From Toxotes chatareus (lineage: Eukaryota > Chordata > Actinopteri > Toxotidae), in NCBI GenBank assembly GCA_016801885.1, contig CM028884.1:22554864-22618863 (forward strand): 64,000 bases of DNA. Reading direction: 5' to 3'. Below the pieces are notes generated by a model. It did no database searches. It saw only the letters and a program-made list of their open reading frames with translations, and was not told the DNA's origin. Position numbers and translations under genes: made by a program. This document shows positions 49,201 to 61,019 of the stretch, piece by piece (position 1 is the stretch's first letter; the number at the start of each line of letters is the position of its first letter).

Positions 49201-50730
49201 ATTGCACAAGTCCTCTCCTCCGTATTCAGGTTTGTGTGTGTGAAAGTGTGCATGACTGTGTGTTGCTGCAGCACCTTGCCATTGTTGGCATGGATCATTT
49301 TCTCCTGGAGCAGCTGTGCCAGCTGACAGAGGAGAACGCCATTATCCAGCCTCTCCATCAAACTGTCTCCTGTGAGGTCCACACCTGAGGAGGGTGCACA
49401 CACATTTACATTCAATTATATACAGTAATATGTAGTTATTATTCAAGATATACCAAGAACTTAGTAGGCGATCAGTCTGAAACTAACAAAGGAGAAATTA
49501 CAAAATGTTTGCGACCCAGCTAAAAAATAAAAAACACCCATAAAAGGCTGCATTAACACATTTATCCTACTGTGACAGTTGCTATGGCATCAGGACTAAA
49601 AGACCTTGGTTGAGGAGGTGTCTGAAATGAGGTAAACTCAACTGCTTGCAAATAGATGCCCCATTTCTGCATATGTATATAATATTTTCTACACGCATAT
49701 GGGTGTTGTAATCATAAGTCTATTACAATACTATCATGCTGCATACAACACTTCAATATTAAGAGGAAGGCAACACACTGCTTTCCTTAAATCTCTGATT
49801 TATAGATTTACAAAATACCAAATGTAGCCACAGGAATGCTTCACCTGACAATAAGCTTTGAAGTGTCAAGCAACAACAAACAATCAGGAAAGAACTTTAA
49901 GGTATTACTGCTAACACGTCAAAATGACTTTCAAATTAATCACACTCACAGGCCAACAAGCTGTTTTGGCTTTTTTTTTAATTCTTCCTTTTTTGTTGTC
50001 TTTGCATCAGTCAGAAACTCATCATGTTGGAGTCTTGTCACTTTCCAGACATCCTTCGACAGGTTGTGGCATGTGCACATCCTTTATGTTTTCCCTTACA
50101 ATGCAGTAAAGTGGGAGAAAACACCCCTTTCCCTGAAGTCTCAGACACGGTTCTCCTAACGGAGAGGTATTTCAAGGATTTGGGATAATAAGTAGGTTAA
50201 TGTGCCTCTGTGTTTAATATGACTGCAGCTTTGTCATCTTTTTCTTCAAAATAAAAGCCCCAGTTCCAAACTCAGAGAGTCTTGTTCATTTATGGTTGAC
50301 TGTGACAAACAACAGCCTGAGGTGATGTTATGAATATTACCTAAATATGTCACACTGAAGTTTTGAATTGACTTTCTCTCTTGTGATTAAGGTCAAATTC
50401 AAAACACTTGTGAGTATTTTGGAAAAGAAAAGCAGTGATCACAGTTTTCAGTTTTACAGACTTCAACCATCAGGTATAGGTTCTGAATTACAGGATGATT
50501 GTCTCACCCATAATTGTGTTGAGCCAGAAGGCCAGGTCTTCTTTCATGGGTAGCAGGCTGGCATCATGACGATAAGGTAGCCATTGGTTGTACTCCTGAG
50601 GACTGGCAAGGCCCGGCCCTGAGTGTCTGTACTTTTGGCTTAGAAGGCAGTTCATCCCCAACCCAGTCAGGTGCCTTGGGCTCAGTGGACTGTCAAGGCT
50701 GGTGTTCATGGCTTCCACGTCACTGTCCAT
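40237..50730 (-). CDS. gas2: gas2, growth arrest-specific 2 (CH + GAR domain cytoskeletal linker)
   Basis: GAS2 links actin and microtubules and affects cell shape in growth arrest and apoptosis. Seven minus-strand coding exons: 50508-50730, 49275-49384, 48296-48437, 46624-46687, 45439-46003, 45227-45334, 40237-40443; phases agree and give 472 residues against 313 in human. Calponin-homology domain about 48-190 (HDASLLPMKEDLAFWL, LMERLDNGVLLCQLAQLLQE, GSFFARDNTANFLYWCR, REVCLCLMELGRIAARYGVE). The GAR domain, about 360-440, has PPCSCPTKF, GCYRVGDKVLYIR and HVMVRVGGGWETF; C378, C380, C393 and C432 fit zinc ligands. Between them, exon 5 encodes about 150 Ser/Thr/Pro-rich residues where mammals have about 25. 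The exon 2 donor (AAG|GTGCTG) is weak. Teleosts have gas2a and gas2b; I cannot assign which. Confidence 0.95.
41540..45226. other. gas2 intron 6 (part), repeats and candidate conserved noncoding DNA
   Basis: Part of the 4.8-kb intron before the last exon. It holds a dispersed repeat (42665-42860) and several GC-richer, non-repetitive stretches (about 43420-43560 and 44180-44250) with ATTAA/TGATTA cores. No additional exon is supported. Confidence 0.5.
42665..42860 (+). repeat. Dispersed repeat with AGCATGTTAGCA motifs
   Basis: TTAGCATTGTCCTTGTGAGCATGTTAGCAAGCGCATGTTAGCATTTAGCTCAAAGC, with an upstream AT-rich part, resembles a repeat common in fish. Superfamily not assigned. Confidence 0.55.
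48619..48681. repeat. Poly-T plus (GT)n low-complexity tract
   Basis: Two T runs followed by TGTGTGTAGGTGTGTGTGTCTCTGTGTG units in gas2 intron 2. Confidence 0.9.
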
Positions 50731-53700
50731 GCTTCAGCTCCAATTGGTCTTTGGCCTTAGTGGACCACAAAACAGATATGTTTGAGGAGATATCATGCCT
50801 CTCCACCTGTTTTTCATGCTTATGCTCAGCAATTTAGCTATTTCTATTTGCATATATAATACAGAATACACTTTACACGTTGTTGTCACAAGGCATTTTG
50901 GCTTTAGATTTAACTACAAATCAAGAACCGAACAAAAAGTCATTTTTGAGCAAAAAGAAGACCATGGATTCTGTCCCACGTCTCTTCCTCTCTTCCACTG
51001 AAATTGCATTAGGGACTGAATTCTCCTCAGCCAATACAGACAAAAGGAATAATTACATTGACCAGTAACTGTTGAAATGTATGAGCACGCACATGTGGTG
51101 AAGGGTATGGGCATGCCAGTTTTGTTTTAAGAAAAAAATTTGAAAGAAATCTGAAACAATAAATAATTAAAATCTAGTGATATTTGAGGATAATTAGTGG
51201 GTGTTCTTTGAAATGAAAACACAGAGCTACTCTGCACATGAACAAAACCAACAATGCACGCTGAAACTTATTTTATACACTGGCTTCCATGCATGGACCT
51301 TATACTCACAGCCACGCAATACACAGAATCATTAATCAAAGGGATTAAACTGACGGACTTAATAAGATGTACAGCTACAGCCCTGAGCCAGTCTCCTGGT
51401 TCTGCTGCATGGCTCATTTGTCCTGTTCCCAGAGCAGCCTTCATCATAAAGCTCAGCCCCATGCAGAGACAGGGTCTGGCTGCCAGTAATACTTGCTGCT
51501 AATCAGCTGGAATTAAGACAACAACACATGCAGTGGGTCACTGGGTCTGCTGAGTAATGTATAGTAGAGGCCGAGGCTCGGTTTATGCCAAACTGACTTT
51601 AAAGTTTTACTGTGAAGTAACAAAACTAAATGGGCATCAGACTGAAAACAGTCCTGCGTTAAAACAGTGCAAAGGGTTGTAATGAAGGTACTGGTTAGAC
51701 AAGAAATACAATGTGCAACTCCAGTTTGTAACAACTGAAAGAGTTGCAAAGATGCAAAAGCACTACACAGAGAGTTACAGTACAATGCGACTGGGCTTTG
51801 ATCTGTTTTATATATTGTTGTGATGATCACAAGGTAATTGTGTTGAAATACAGTCTTCACATTACAAAACAATCCATCAGGGCAAGCCTGCGTGGCTGCG
51901 TGACTTGCTGGATGAAGCTGCGTTGAAGTAAAAGTTGAGCCAGGTTTTACTGGACTACCATGCATTGTTTTGCAGAAGCCACGTGGCTTCATTCAGTATT
52001 ATTAATACTGCCATCGACAGAGCCATGCTGCTAGCATAGCTAAAAAAAATCTTATCAATTTATCTTTAGTAAAATTGTAAAGTAAATTCTCACCTGGAGG
52101 GCAGATGTTTGGGACCCAGACAGGCAGCATCACAGCTGGCTTTCTGAACTCATTTATGGTTGTTTGTTTTGGTTGTGTTACACCTGTGTTTTTGCATGAA
52201 TGTACCTGCAGCTCAGTGTTGCAGATAATCATTATAAGTTCAAGTGTAGTTGTTGTAAAGTTGCCTTACACAGCAAAAAGCTGAAGACAAATCCATGCAC
52301 CACAGCTGTAGAGGAAGCAGGGCAAAGGTGTAAATACAATATGTATGTCAGTGAATAATTCTTCTGACTGGATGTAGTGAAAAGGCTCTTTTGTAAACAC
52401 GTCATGCAGACATGGGACAGACACGAGGGATACGAAGAGGCGTCCTGCCAAGTTTGAGGCTGGTTTACAGGTTGGCCAGCAGGGCATGAGAGCCTCTGTC
52501 TCTAACAAAACATCCAGGTGCAATATTCACACCTCCGCTACAAGACGGCTCTGCTGGGAAGGGAAGGCAAAGGTCACCCACTGGCCTAACTCTCAGACAC
52601 AAGCAGTCTTTATATTCCTGCAGACCTGAGCATCCATGTATGTAAACACACACTCGAGTGCACAAACAGACACACACAAGCCCATGCATGTATCACAGTT
52701 TCTATTTCACCTCATTTATGTTACGCAACCTTTAATGTTTCCAAAGTATTTGCTTCAGTGGCATTTCACAACCTTCAGTTACTGTTTTCACAGTAAAAGA
52801 GATCATCTTCAGTGTAACCGCCTGTTTGGGGGAAACAGCTAAAATTACATGGCCAGCCTACCTGAAAAAATGTGTGCAAATTGAGGGATCTGAGCTGAAG
52901 CATTGGCTTAAATACCTGAACATGTACTGTATGTATATGAGATGACAGAGTGATTGATGATTAGGTGCCTTCAGCACAACTCTAACACTGGTGTCTCCTG
53001 AGAATGAAACCAAAGCCTATGTCTGGCAAACAACTAACTTCACAACTAGTTAACAAAATTCTGTTTCCCTACATAACAGGCTCAGTTCTCCCCTTTTTCA
53101 AAAAAGGTGAAGTTGCAAAACTGTCTGTTAAAGAATCACCTCCCCATTAAAAAAAAAAAAAAGTGTGTTGTTTCCGCAAACAAATCTCAGTAGAAATTTT
53201 GTTTACTTCTACTACAACCTGCAGGCTTGTGTATTCTGCTTTTGTCTTCAAGGTCTGTTCAACATCCACTCTGTGTCAACTGTTTGAAAAAACTATGCAT
53301 AAAATATCAAGATGAATAACTTCATGTGCATGTCCAACAGCACTGCTGGCAGCTGTATCTCTCTCCATCAGCTTTGAGTGAATGATCTGCTGTCTCAGGT
53401 GTCATTTGTAGGATTGTAACAGCTTAAAAGAGGTAATGTAAAACTAGTGAATGAATAACAGGTATTGAATGGGCACAACTGCATAGCTGCGGTATAGGTT
53501 TCAGCTACAGTGGTGCTCTCACCCTATGGCTTCCCTTCAGCTGCTTCCAGACTAAATAAACCTCATATCAACACAGGATGGAAAGGTCTATTGCCCGCTG
53601 CTGTTTACGCACACTGAACAGTGGAGACCTACTGTCCTCTAGCTCCAGTGAAACACAATAAAATACAATTTTGGCACAAAGATTATAAAAAAAGGAGAAA

Positions 53701-54189
53701 AAAAGAAAACTTCCATTGATTGTTTTAGTGTGAGGTAAATCAAATAAACAATGAGCACCTCAGAACAGTCAGTTCATTCAACGGATTCTGACTCAGCCTT
53801 TTGGTACCAAGGCTATGACAGATCAGACACCACGAACACTTTGGAGAATTCATTTCTGCATCATCTATGGAGCACTCATGTGATAACTCATTTTAAAACT
53901 CACTTTCAAACACATACCTTTCTCTGACTGTTCGTTGTATGGCAGAGAAAAGAAAGAAGAGAGGAAAAAACCATTAAAAGTTCTTTGAATTGTATGGTTG
54001 TGACATTAAATTGTGAAGACACACACCAGTGGGTGCTAAACACTGGTGTAAAATACATGAGGCACATAACTTTGTGGTGATCAGTTTGATTATTACAAAA
54101 ACCTTAACTTATGGTTACTGACCTACTTTTAAACAGTAATGTAATGAAAAAAACTTTGAGACAATTAAATAATCAATATTAATGAGCTA
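50731..54189. other. Region upstream of the gas2 coding start
   Basis: No coding gene seen. If the exon near 54.9 kb is the gas2 leader, this is gas2 intron 1. A minus-strand CTCCAG|GTGAGAAT donor at 52093-52094 could mark an alternative noncoding exon, but its acceptor is weak. Confidence 0.4.
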
Positions 54190-54719
54190 TAGTGGTGGAA
54201 AGGAACTTTACAAGTTCTGCACTTGTGAAAAGTTTGATGTCCTTGTACTTTACTTTACTTGACTCTTTCTCATTTTTGATACCTTACACTTCTACTCCAC
54301 TACATTTAAGAGGAAAATACTGTACTTTTTACCCAAACTTGTCACTTTGCAGATCAAGATTTAATGTGAACTTGATCAGTTCATAAAATATACATTATAT
54401 ATTAAACTACCCATCAGAAGGCAAAGTTGTCAAAGATATGCCTTGATTACATTAAAATGCTGCTTATACATGAATGACACACATGCTGAATCAGTAATAA
54501 TCCAGTAAAATATTATATTAATAGCCCTTCATAAATACAATGTGGTTATTTTTTACATAATTTCTACATTTATTTTTGATACATTTCATACATTTTGCCT
54601 CTAATTTTTATTCACTTCCACTTAAGTAAGTTTTTGAATGCAGTGCTTTTACTTGTAGTCCAGTATTTTTACACTATTTTATTGCTTCTTTTACTCAGTG
54701 AGTACATCTTCCACCACTG
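54190..54719. mobile_element. 530-bp MITE with GTGGTGGAA termini
   Basis: Left end TAGTGGTGGAAAG and right end CTTCCACCACTG are inverted repeats. Flanks ATGAGCTA (54182-54189) and ATGTGTGA (54720-54727) agree at 5 of 8 positions, which weakly suggests a decayed 8-bp hAT-type duplication. Longest copy of the family in the window; noncoding. Confidence 0.7.
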
Positions 54720-54867
54720 ATGTGTGAGATGTGTGAGGTTTTCGTTGTTTTCGTTATTACAGTGTTTGTTTTTTAACGTCACCTTCATTATGAACTGTCA
54801 ACATCAGCAACAAACTTGTATGGAATCGAAACTACACAGTAGCTTTTATCGCGCAAAATATACTTAC

Positions 54868-55065
54868 AAAACGCCAACGGGATTCTTCACAAGATTTCCT
54901 TTTTTTCATAAAAGTTTCTTTAGCGGATCTTCTCGCCCGTATTTGTCCTCTCATACACATGCACGCATCACTCAGAGCCAGATGTTCATCGCCCTCAGGT
55001 TCGACCCATGTATGTACACCACGCTGCAACAGGGGCCGTCGCTTTTAAAACAAACTCTCCTGTGA
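54868..55065 (-). other. gas2: Candidate noncoding first exon of gas2
   Basis: On the minus strand a perfect donor (GGCGTTTT|GTAAGTAT) closes a CpG-containing, GC-richer stretch about 4.1 kb upstream of the gas2 start codon. Its placement between two transposons and its composition fit a leader exon or promoter edge. The upstream limit is a guess. It could instead belong to an unrelated transcript. Confidence 0.35.
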
Positions 55066-55405
55066 ACACCCCTGCAAGTTTTGTGGTGTCAACTTACATC
55101 TACCGGAGACAAGTGAGATTGAAAAATAAGTCATCACTGCGGTTTCCTCAAGTTTTTAGAACTCTAAGAAATAAAGTAAACTTTATTGGACATATTAGAA
55201 GCAATATGAGTCAGTTTCTAATAAAAACCATTAAAGTTTATTGCAGGGGTTTGATTGATAGCAATGAAAGGGTCCATTGGAGCACGGTGAGAAGTCCGAG
55301 CAGCGCATCAAATTAGTTTTGTACTAGCTTGTTGAACACTGAATTTGCGTACTTTAGAAGACGTTTGACAATACAGCATATATTTTTAAAAAAATGCCTG
55401 TGTAT

Positions 55406-56714
55406 TAGGGGTGTAAAAAATAACCGATTTGAATTGGAAAATCGGTTTTGATTTAAAAGATGTGAGTGCATCGGTACACAGAGCCCTGAATCGGTCTAAA
55501 TGTAGGATGAACCGGCCGATGGCCCGACTGCAAAGTTATAAATTGGTTTAATGTTGTTCCCTGTCGGCATCTCCCTCTCTGACTCTCTCGCGCACCTTCC
55601 CATTAAACTCTCGCGAGACGTCAGATAACGCTGTGTTTGCGAGGGAAAAATAAAAATGTCCGACACCATCTACAACGCACCGTCAAGTTAAAAGTCAGAG
55701 GTCTGGAAGAAATTTGGATTTTATATGAGGAATGGAGCACTGGATAACACCGCCGCGATATGCAAAGAGTGTAAAACCGCAGTAAAGTACACCGGTAGTA
55801 CGACAAATCTCAACACTCACTTGGTGAGACGACATGGGGAAACAGGCGATGAGGAGGCTAGCATAGCTAGCACAACAACAGGACAGGACACAGGCATACA
55901 AGACTTCTTCCAGCCGAAACTCAGCCACATCTCGGCTAGAGCCAAGGTAATAACTGCTTCAATAACCCGGTTCATTGTTAAAGATTTGAGACCATACTCT
56001 GTCGTGGAGAACGAGGGCTTTTGGGACATGATAAAAACACTGGAGCCCCGTTACAACATACCAAGTGGTCAGCATTTCACTGACAAGTGCGTGCCAGAGC
56101 TGTATAATAAAGTAAAAGATGAAGTCAAAGAACAGATGTCTAACACAGAACGAGTGGCAATTAAAATTTAATTAAATTAAAATGTTATATTCTACCTCAG
56201 TAGCTTACAGTTCCCTGATCTGAGGCTAAACAGATCTTTCCAAAAGTTTTAGTTCCTTCACCTTGTTTAGTTGTTTTTTGGTTTTAATTTGTGCCAATAA
56301 TGATTTAGAATATTGTTTGTTTTTCATTGTCAGAGGGGCTTTGTAAAGTTCTTACAGTGCCATATGTTGCACTAATAAACATGTCATGTTCCTGAATTCA
56401 CATGTCAAAAGGTACAGATATACTTGTTCTCTAGTCTTTGACAAATCTATTGGAAGGCAGGTATTTATAGTTCTAACTTGTTAATTCATAATGTTAAATG
56501 TCTAATTGTAAATTGCACAAGTTGTAAATTGTCTTCTTTGAACAAGAAACTATCAGATTGTGACATATCCCATCGAAGCGAAGCGTATCGTATCGTAATA
56601 AAATCCTGCCAAATCGAACTGAGTCGTTCCATTTTAAAATGTATCATTTCTGAATTGTATTATGTATCGAGATACGTATCAGATCATCTTATACTGGAGA
56701 GATGCACATCCCTA
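55406..56714 (+). mobile_element. Internally deleted hAT element (ZBED-type)
   Basis: Left end TAGGGGTGTAAAAAA and right end (inverse) TAGGGATGTGCATCT form inverted termini. Flanks CTGTGTAT (55398-55405) and GTATGTAT (56715-56722) agree at 6 of 8 positions, fitting an 8-bp hAT duplication. Subterminal regions are rich in ATCGG / GTATCG motifs. The 1.3-kb element carries only the 5' portion of a transposase (55656-56171), so it is nonautonomous. Confidence 0.85.
55656..56171 (+). pseudogene. hAT transposase N-terminal fragment with BED zinc finger, broken
   Basis: From an ATG at 55656 the frame meets a TAA after 11 codons, then continues open in the same frame. The continuation encodes SEVWKKFGF, CKEC and HLVRRH (C-x2-C ... 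H-x4-H), a BED finger. A linker and the start of the hAT core follow (TDKCVPELYNKVKDEVKEQM), ending abruptly at 56171. The catalytic region and dimerisation domain found in intact hAT transposases are absent. Nonsense change plus 3' deletion mean it is not functional as a transposase. Confidence 0.85.
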
Positions 56715-57368
56715 GTATGTATACATGTAAAGTATATTTACTCCAATAGGCTACTGAAGTACAATGTTGAGGTACATGTACTTCAGCTTACATGCGTTGT
56801 TTTCCCATTTAAGCCAATTTATACTTCTTCTTCACTACTCTCAGAGGGTAATGTATTTTTTAATATGCTTTTTTTCCTGCACAATCCTTATTTGTCAACA
56901 GCAGCGACAAGTTACTTTTCAAATTAAAAGTTTCAATGAGCGGCTGTGGTAGGGGACAAAACCTGCCTGCTAGGAGCAAATTTCGTCAAAAGTTTGATCC
57001 CACTTCTCAGCTTGTCTTTGCTTCAAATCATGCAGTGAAGCAGAAGACATAAATATGATGTAAATTAGTCCCTGGAGTGGGGGTGTATCTGTCTGCTGAA
57101 GGCACATCTGTAAACTGAGCGCTCCTTTGTTATACTGTATTTTCTCCTATATACATGTCATGTTTGCTCGTGAGTTAAATTACAGTTTGTCTGTTACATT
57201 TCTTATAGCTACAAATGCAGCCTTGGATAGAACCTTTCTCACTTCATATGTTTAGATAAGGGTGAACCCCACTTGTGCTTCGTAGAGGCTGTGCAGCTCC
57301 TTTAAAAAAAAAAAACAGACAGAAAAAGGAGATTGTTAAAGAATCTCAGGTCCTGAGAGTTTAGTGAG

Positions 57369-57425
57369 ACAGGAAGTGGGTGGAAATGGTCACCTGTGCA
57401 GGGGAGGAGTTAAGGAAGTGATAAG
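57369..57425 (+). promoter_or_regulatory. Clustered ETS / E-box / ETS-GATA motifs
   Basis: Within 57 bases: ACAGGAAGTG (57369-57378), CACCTG (57391-57396), and AAGGAAGTG overlapping TGATAAG (57412-57425). This combination is typical of blood or endothelial enhancers. It is a motif observation only; short cores occur often by chance. Confidence 0.25.
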
Positions 57426-58611
57426 AGGCTGTGTTCTCCACAGATTCCCTTTTTTTCTAAGCCATTGTATGTAACTTACTGCCACACCAGTAAGTTACTC
57501 CATGTTATTTGCTGTTTTTTTTGTGTGCCTAATCCTGCTTATATTTGAGTTTATTTATACACAGTTCTGTTAAGTAACATTTGTTGTATATTCATTTACT
57601 TCTTTAAATAGATAATGTGACCAGAGCAGCACTCCCTTTAGGCCTTTGGTGGATGTATCAACATGTAAGTAGATTGTTTCCTCTTTGTTCATTTTAGCTG
57701 GTCATGGCATGCACGTTAGTATTTTGATTATGTATTCTGTTGTACAGAAAATCATCCATTCATCCAAGCATCCTTTGTTTGTTTCCACTTAATAAATGAT
57801 TGAAATGGCTCCTGGATCCAGTGTATATGTGAACACCAGACAGTGTTTTACAGAGATTGAACCAGCCAACAAAGGAGCGTTGTACCAATCAGAGGTGACA
57901 TGTGCTGTGTGCTCCATGAAGTTATGATGTGCAAATATTTTATGAATTTACAGAAACTCTGAAATTATGCAGATGAGACGGGGGTGTAGTAGCATGCATT
58001 ACTCTCTGCTGTAGTGCATGCTTCTACACCTTCTTGACACTACCACTGGATGGTGCCAAGTAAGACATTTTCATATCCTGCACATAGTGGTTTGAAAGTT
58101 CGTAAGGGTGGTTGGACAAACTGAATTTATATTTACTTTTTCAAAACCCACTTGAATTACATAATCTTGGTATCACAGGCCTCAGTGGCATTCTTAGAAA
58201 CAACCGTAATTCAGTGTACCACTAGTGCACAGTTGGCTGCCTTTGCAGCAGGTAACAAACTGCCTTATGCACATTTATGCAACTGCCTGAAACAATGTTA
58301 CAACAGTTTTCTTTCAACTCAGTAAAGAAACTGAACCTCACCTGGTGACTCTGTGCTCTGATAAGATGTCTGTAGTGATAAATACATATTTTTGAGGCTG
58401 TTTCTGTAGCTTCTCAGGACCATGGTTTATCATTATCATGTCAAACATTCAGATTTTATCCTTCTTTTTACAAGACATGTTGGCATGAAATGGCAACTTC
58501 TCTGGTTTGACAACTTATTTCTTCTATCGCTTTTTGCTCAATAATATTTTGATTACTGCTGCCAGGCTGGGATGGGTTTTAATTACATTTCTTCAAAAAA
58601 GGACAAGGTGT

Positions 58612-58639
58612 GTTTTTTTTTTTTTTTTTTTTTTTTTTA
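58612..58639. repeat. Poly-T tract
   Basis: Uninterrupted T run of about 28 bases. Confidence 0.95.
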
Positions 58640-59334
58640 ATGGTTGCAGAAAGCAGCTCCAGGGCATCGATCAATCAAGTAGGTGGTGGAGGCAGCCACA
58701 TGCTAACCCCAATATTCTTACCTCCTGTATATGTGTGAGTGTGTGTGTGGTGTAGTCCCAGGTGTGGCTGCTGGTTCATTTGCAGCACTCTCCCAGGAGA
58801 TGAGTCCCTCATGTCTCTATATCTATCAGACCCTCCCCTTTTCCTCCATAAGTACACCTCCCCACTGCTCTCCTGCTCATTTGCACTGGTTAGCATTCAT
58901 CTGACTTGAGCTATTGTGAATTTTAATGAGCGTGTGTTGGTGCATTAGTCTCGTTTCATGCCACATGCATATAAGATTAGATATAACCAAAATACACACT
59001 GTCAAAGTTATTTTGTTAATCACACTGAAATGTAAAACAGTGAGTTGTTTTGAGTGAAGTTTTGCTTTAGAGAAAATTCTGAGACAGTGAACACTAAACT
59101 GAGTCTAAACTAACTGTGAATCACATCCTGTCTCTGTTATAGAAGCAACGTGCCTTTGAGCAGGTACGGTATAGCGGACATACTGATGGCGTTTTAAAGA
59201 CCTGTTAAACCAATTTAATAATGACTCAGAAGCACCCACAGAGTTAATGAACAGTCCCTCAGCGTCTGGAACACAGCCTGGGTTGTAAAAAAGGAAGCCA
59301 AACAACAGTCGGATACACTGGTTTATCTGTTTGC

Positions 59335-59385
59335 TTTTTTAAAACACTTAACACTTAAAGGAGAAGTGTTAAGTGTTTTAAAAAA
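59335..59385. repeat. Perfect 22-bp inverted repeat with 7-nt spacer
   Basis: TTTTTTAAAACACTTAACACTT (22-base left arm, 59335-59356) is exactly mirrored by 59364-59385; the spacer is AAAGGAG. A third, direct copy of the AAAACACTTnACACTTAAAGGA unit begins at 59382, so one motif is present twice directly and once inverted. Confidence 0.9.
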
Positions 59386-59607
59386 CACTTGACACTTAAA
59401 GGATAAGGCTGGTGGTGACTTTGTTCGATATATTTATTACTGTCAATTAACCTCATGAAAACTCCTAAACCAATGATGAACAGATAACAAATGTTGTCAA
59501 AACTACAGTATCCAGGTCCTTTAGGAAATTATTTAGCCTTTTATTTCTTGACAGTAGATAAGATAAAATATCACCAGAATATTACTTTAAAGCAAAAAAA
59601 CCAATGT

Positions 59608-59850
59608 TTTGGAAACTTTGCTTCCTTGCTTTTTGATGGGGACAGTTGAATGAGAAGACGGAAATCACACTCATACGGTACAGTAATTTTAAAAATAAGT
59701 CTACAGCGAACAGCTTGTTAGCTTAGCATAAAGACTGGAAACAAGGGGAAACAGCTAGCCTGGCTCTGTCTGAAGGTAATAAAATCAATCTATCAGCACT
59801 TCTTAGTTAACTCACAAATCAACACTTTATATCTTGCTTGTGTAAAAACA
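59608..59850 (+). repeat. Fragment of the GTTTGACATTTTGGG MITE family
   Basis: TTGCTTCCTTGCTTTTTGATGG, TTGTTAGCTTAGCATAAAGACTGGAAAC and GGAAACAGCTAGCCTGGCTCTGTCTGAAGG match the internal layout of the 8.24-8.59 kb element. The terminal repeats are not intact. Confidence 0.55.
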
Positions 59851-60754
59851 ATAATTTACGGCTTTACGAGAGGTTACAGACTGTTAATGTTAATGTTATC
59901 TTTGAGATTAAACAAATTAAAGATAACATGTTAATTATTGAGCATTAGATGTGCTGGTAGGTTGATTTTTTTTTTTTTTTTTACCTTTGGACAGACTAAC
60001 CAAGGCTAGTCTGTCCAAGAAAGACTAGCAAGAAAGAGTCAGACAAGTGTATTACTGCCTCTTTGTTTTCTGTTTTCAAGCACTATATGTTGCTAAAGAC
60101 AATAAATTGAACCACAGTAGGGATTTAAATGAAAACCCATCTTATAACTCCAAACCTTTCTAGTTAAATGTGTGCTGACATGAGCTCTTGTATTTTAATA
60201 GGAGGTCCTTCTGGCATTGAGAAAATGATTGAATTAAAACAATGTCTCAGCTACACGACATGGATCAGTACACACATGACAGATGGCATCTCAGGTTGCC
60301 AAGACAACTGAACCCTAATCCGCCTCCCTCTTATCCCCTTTGCAGTGGTGGTGGTGGTGATAATTCAGCACAGGGCACCATGTGCTGTGTCCCACTGAAA
60401 TTGGTCCCCTGGGTCAAGAGGACCCCAGGCCCATCAGATGGGGACACAGTTATTAGAGACTTACAAGTGTTTTATCATTCTGTCAGATTAAAGCAGATTT
60501 CATTTTTAGGTGAAATGAGCTCTGTTCATGTAATTGAATATTTTTTGCGTGTGCTGCTGTTAACCAGATATGTGAATGTATTTGTTTTCTGTTCAGGTTT
60601 TCAGTGCTTTCTAGTTGACTCCTGTCTCTCAGTACAATAACTTTTCCTCATGCTGATTTCACATTCAATATGTTTTAGGGCAAATCTGGCTTTTTTTCTC
60701 CCCTACATATGAACATAATACCTTTTCAATTTTTGTTTCATATTTAAATTTAAA

Positions 60755-60990
60755 GGGGAATTCCACCACTGTCACTACTCAGTCTGTGAGAACAGTTGTA
60801 TATTGTCTTCGGTAGCTCTGGGGGAAATATCATCAGGGTTATTTACAGTAATCATAGGCTTGGAGACGACAAATTGATAATGAAGTGTTACAAACAAGAG
60901 ACATGGATTTCACGTTGGCATTTACCATGCAGGGCAGGAGTAATGGAAAAAAAAATGTAAGAGATTGCATTATGGGAAATGTAGGACCTA
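60755..60990 (+). repeat. Dispersed repeat (GGGGAATTCCACC...TTATGGGAAATGTAGG)
   Basis: Start AAAGGGGAATTCCACCACTG and end GCATTATGGGAAATGTAGGACC correspond to a repeat I know from other fish sequences. Family not named. Confidence 0.45.
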
Positions 60991-61019
60991 GTGTGTTTAG
61001 AGCCACCAGCAAGAATTAT

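Larger units (their letters stand above)
56723..59334. other. Intergenic sequence with a possible enhancer cluster
   Basis: No gene seen. Begins with a diverged MITE remnant (AAGTATATTTACTCC, GAAGTACAATGTTGAGG, up to about 56925). Contains clustered ETS, E-box and GATA cores at 57369-57425 and a 28-base T run at 58612-58639. Confidence 0.45.

Noticed and set aside
54724..55316. Plus-strand ORFs of 113 and 102 codons
   Set aside because: No protein family features; they overlap the candidate gas2 leader exon on the other strand.
60242..60640. 132-codon plus-strand ORF
   Set aside because: No recognisable domain, poor composition after codon 80, and no splice context; likely chance.
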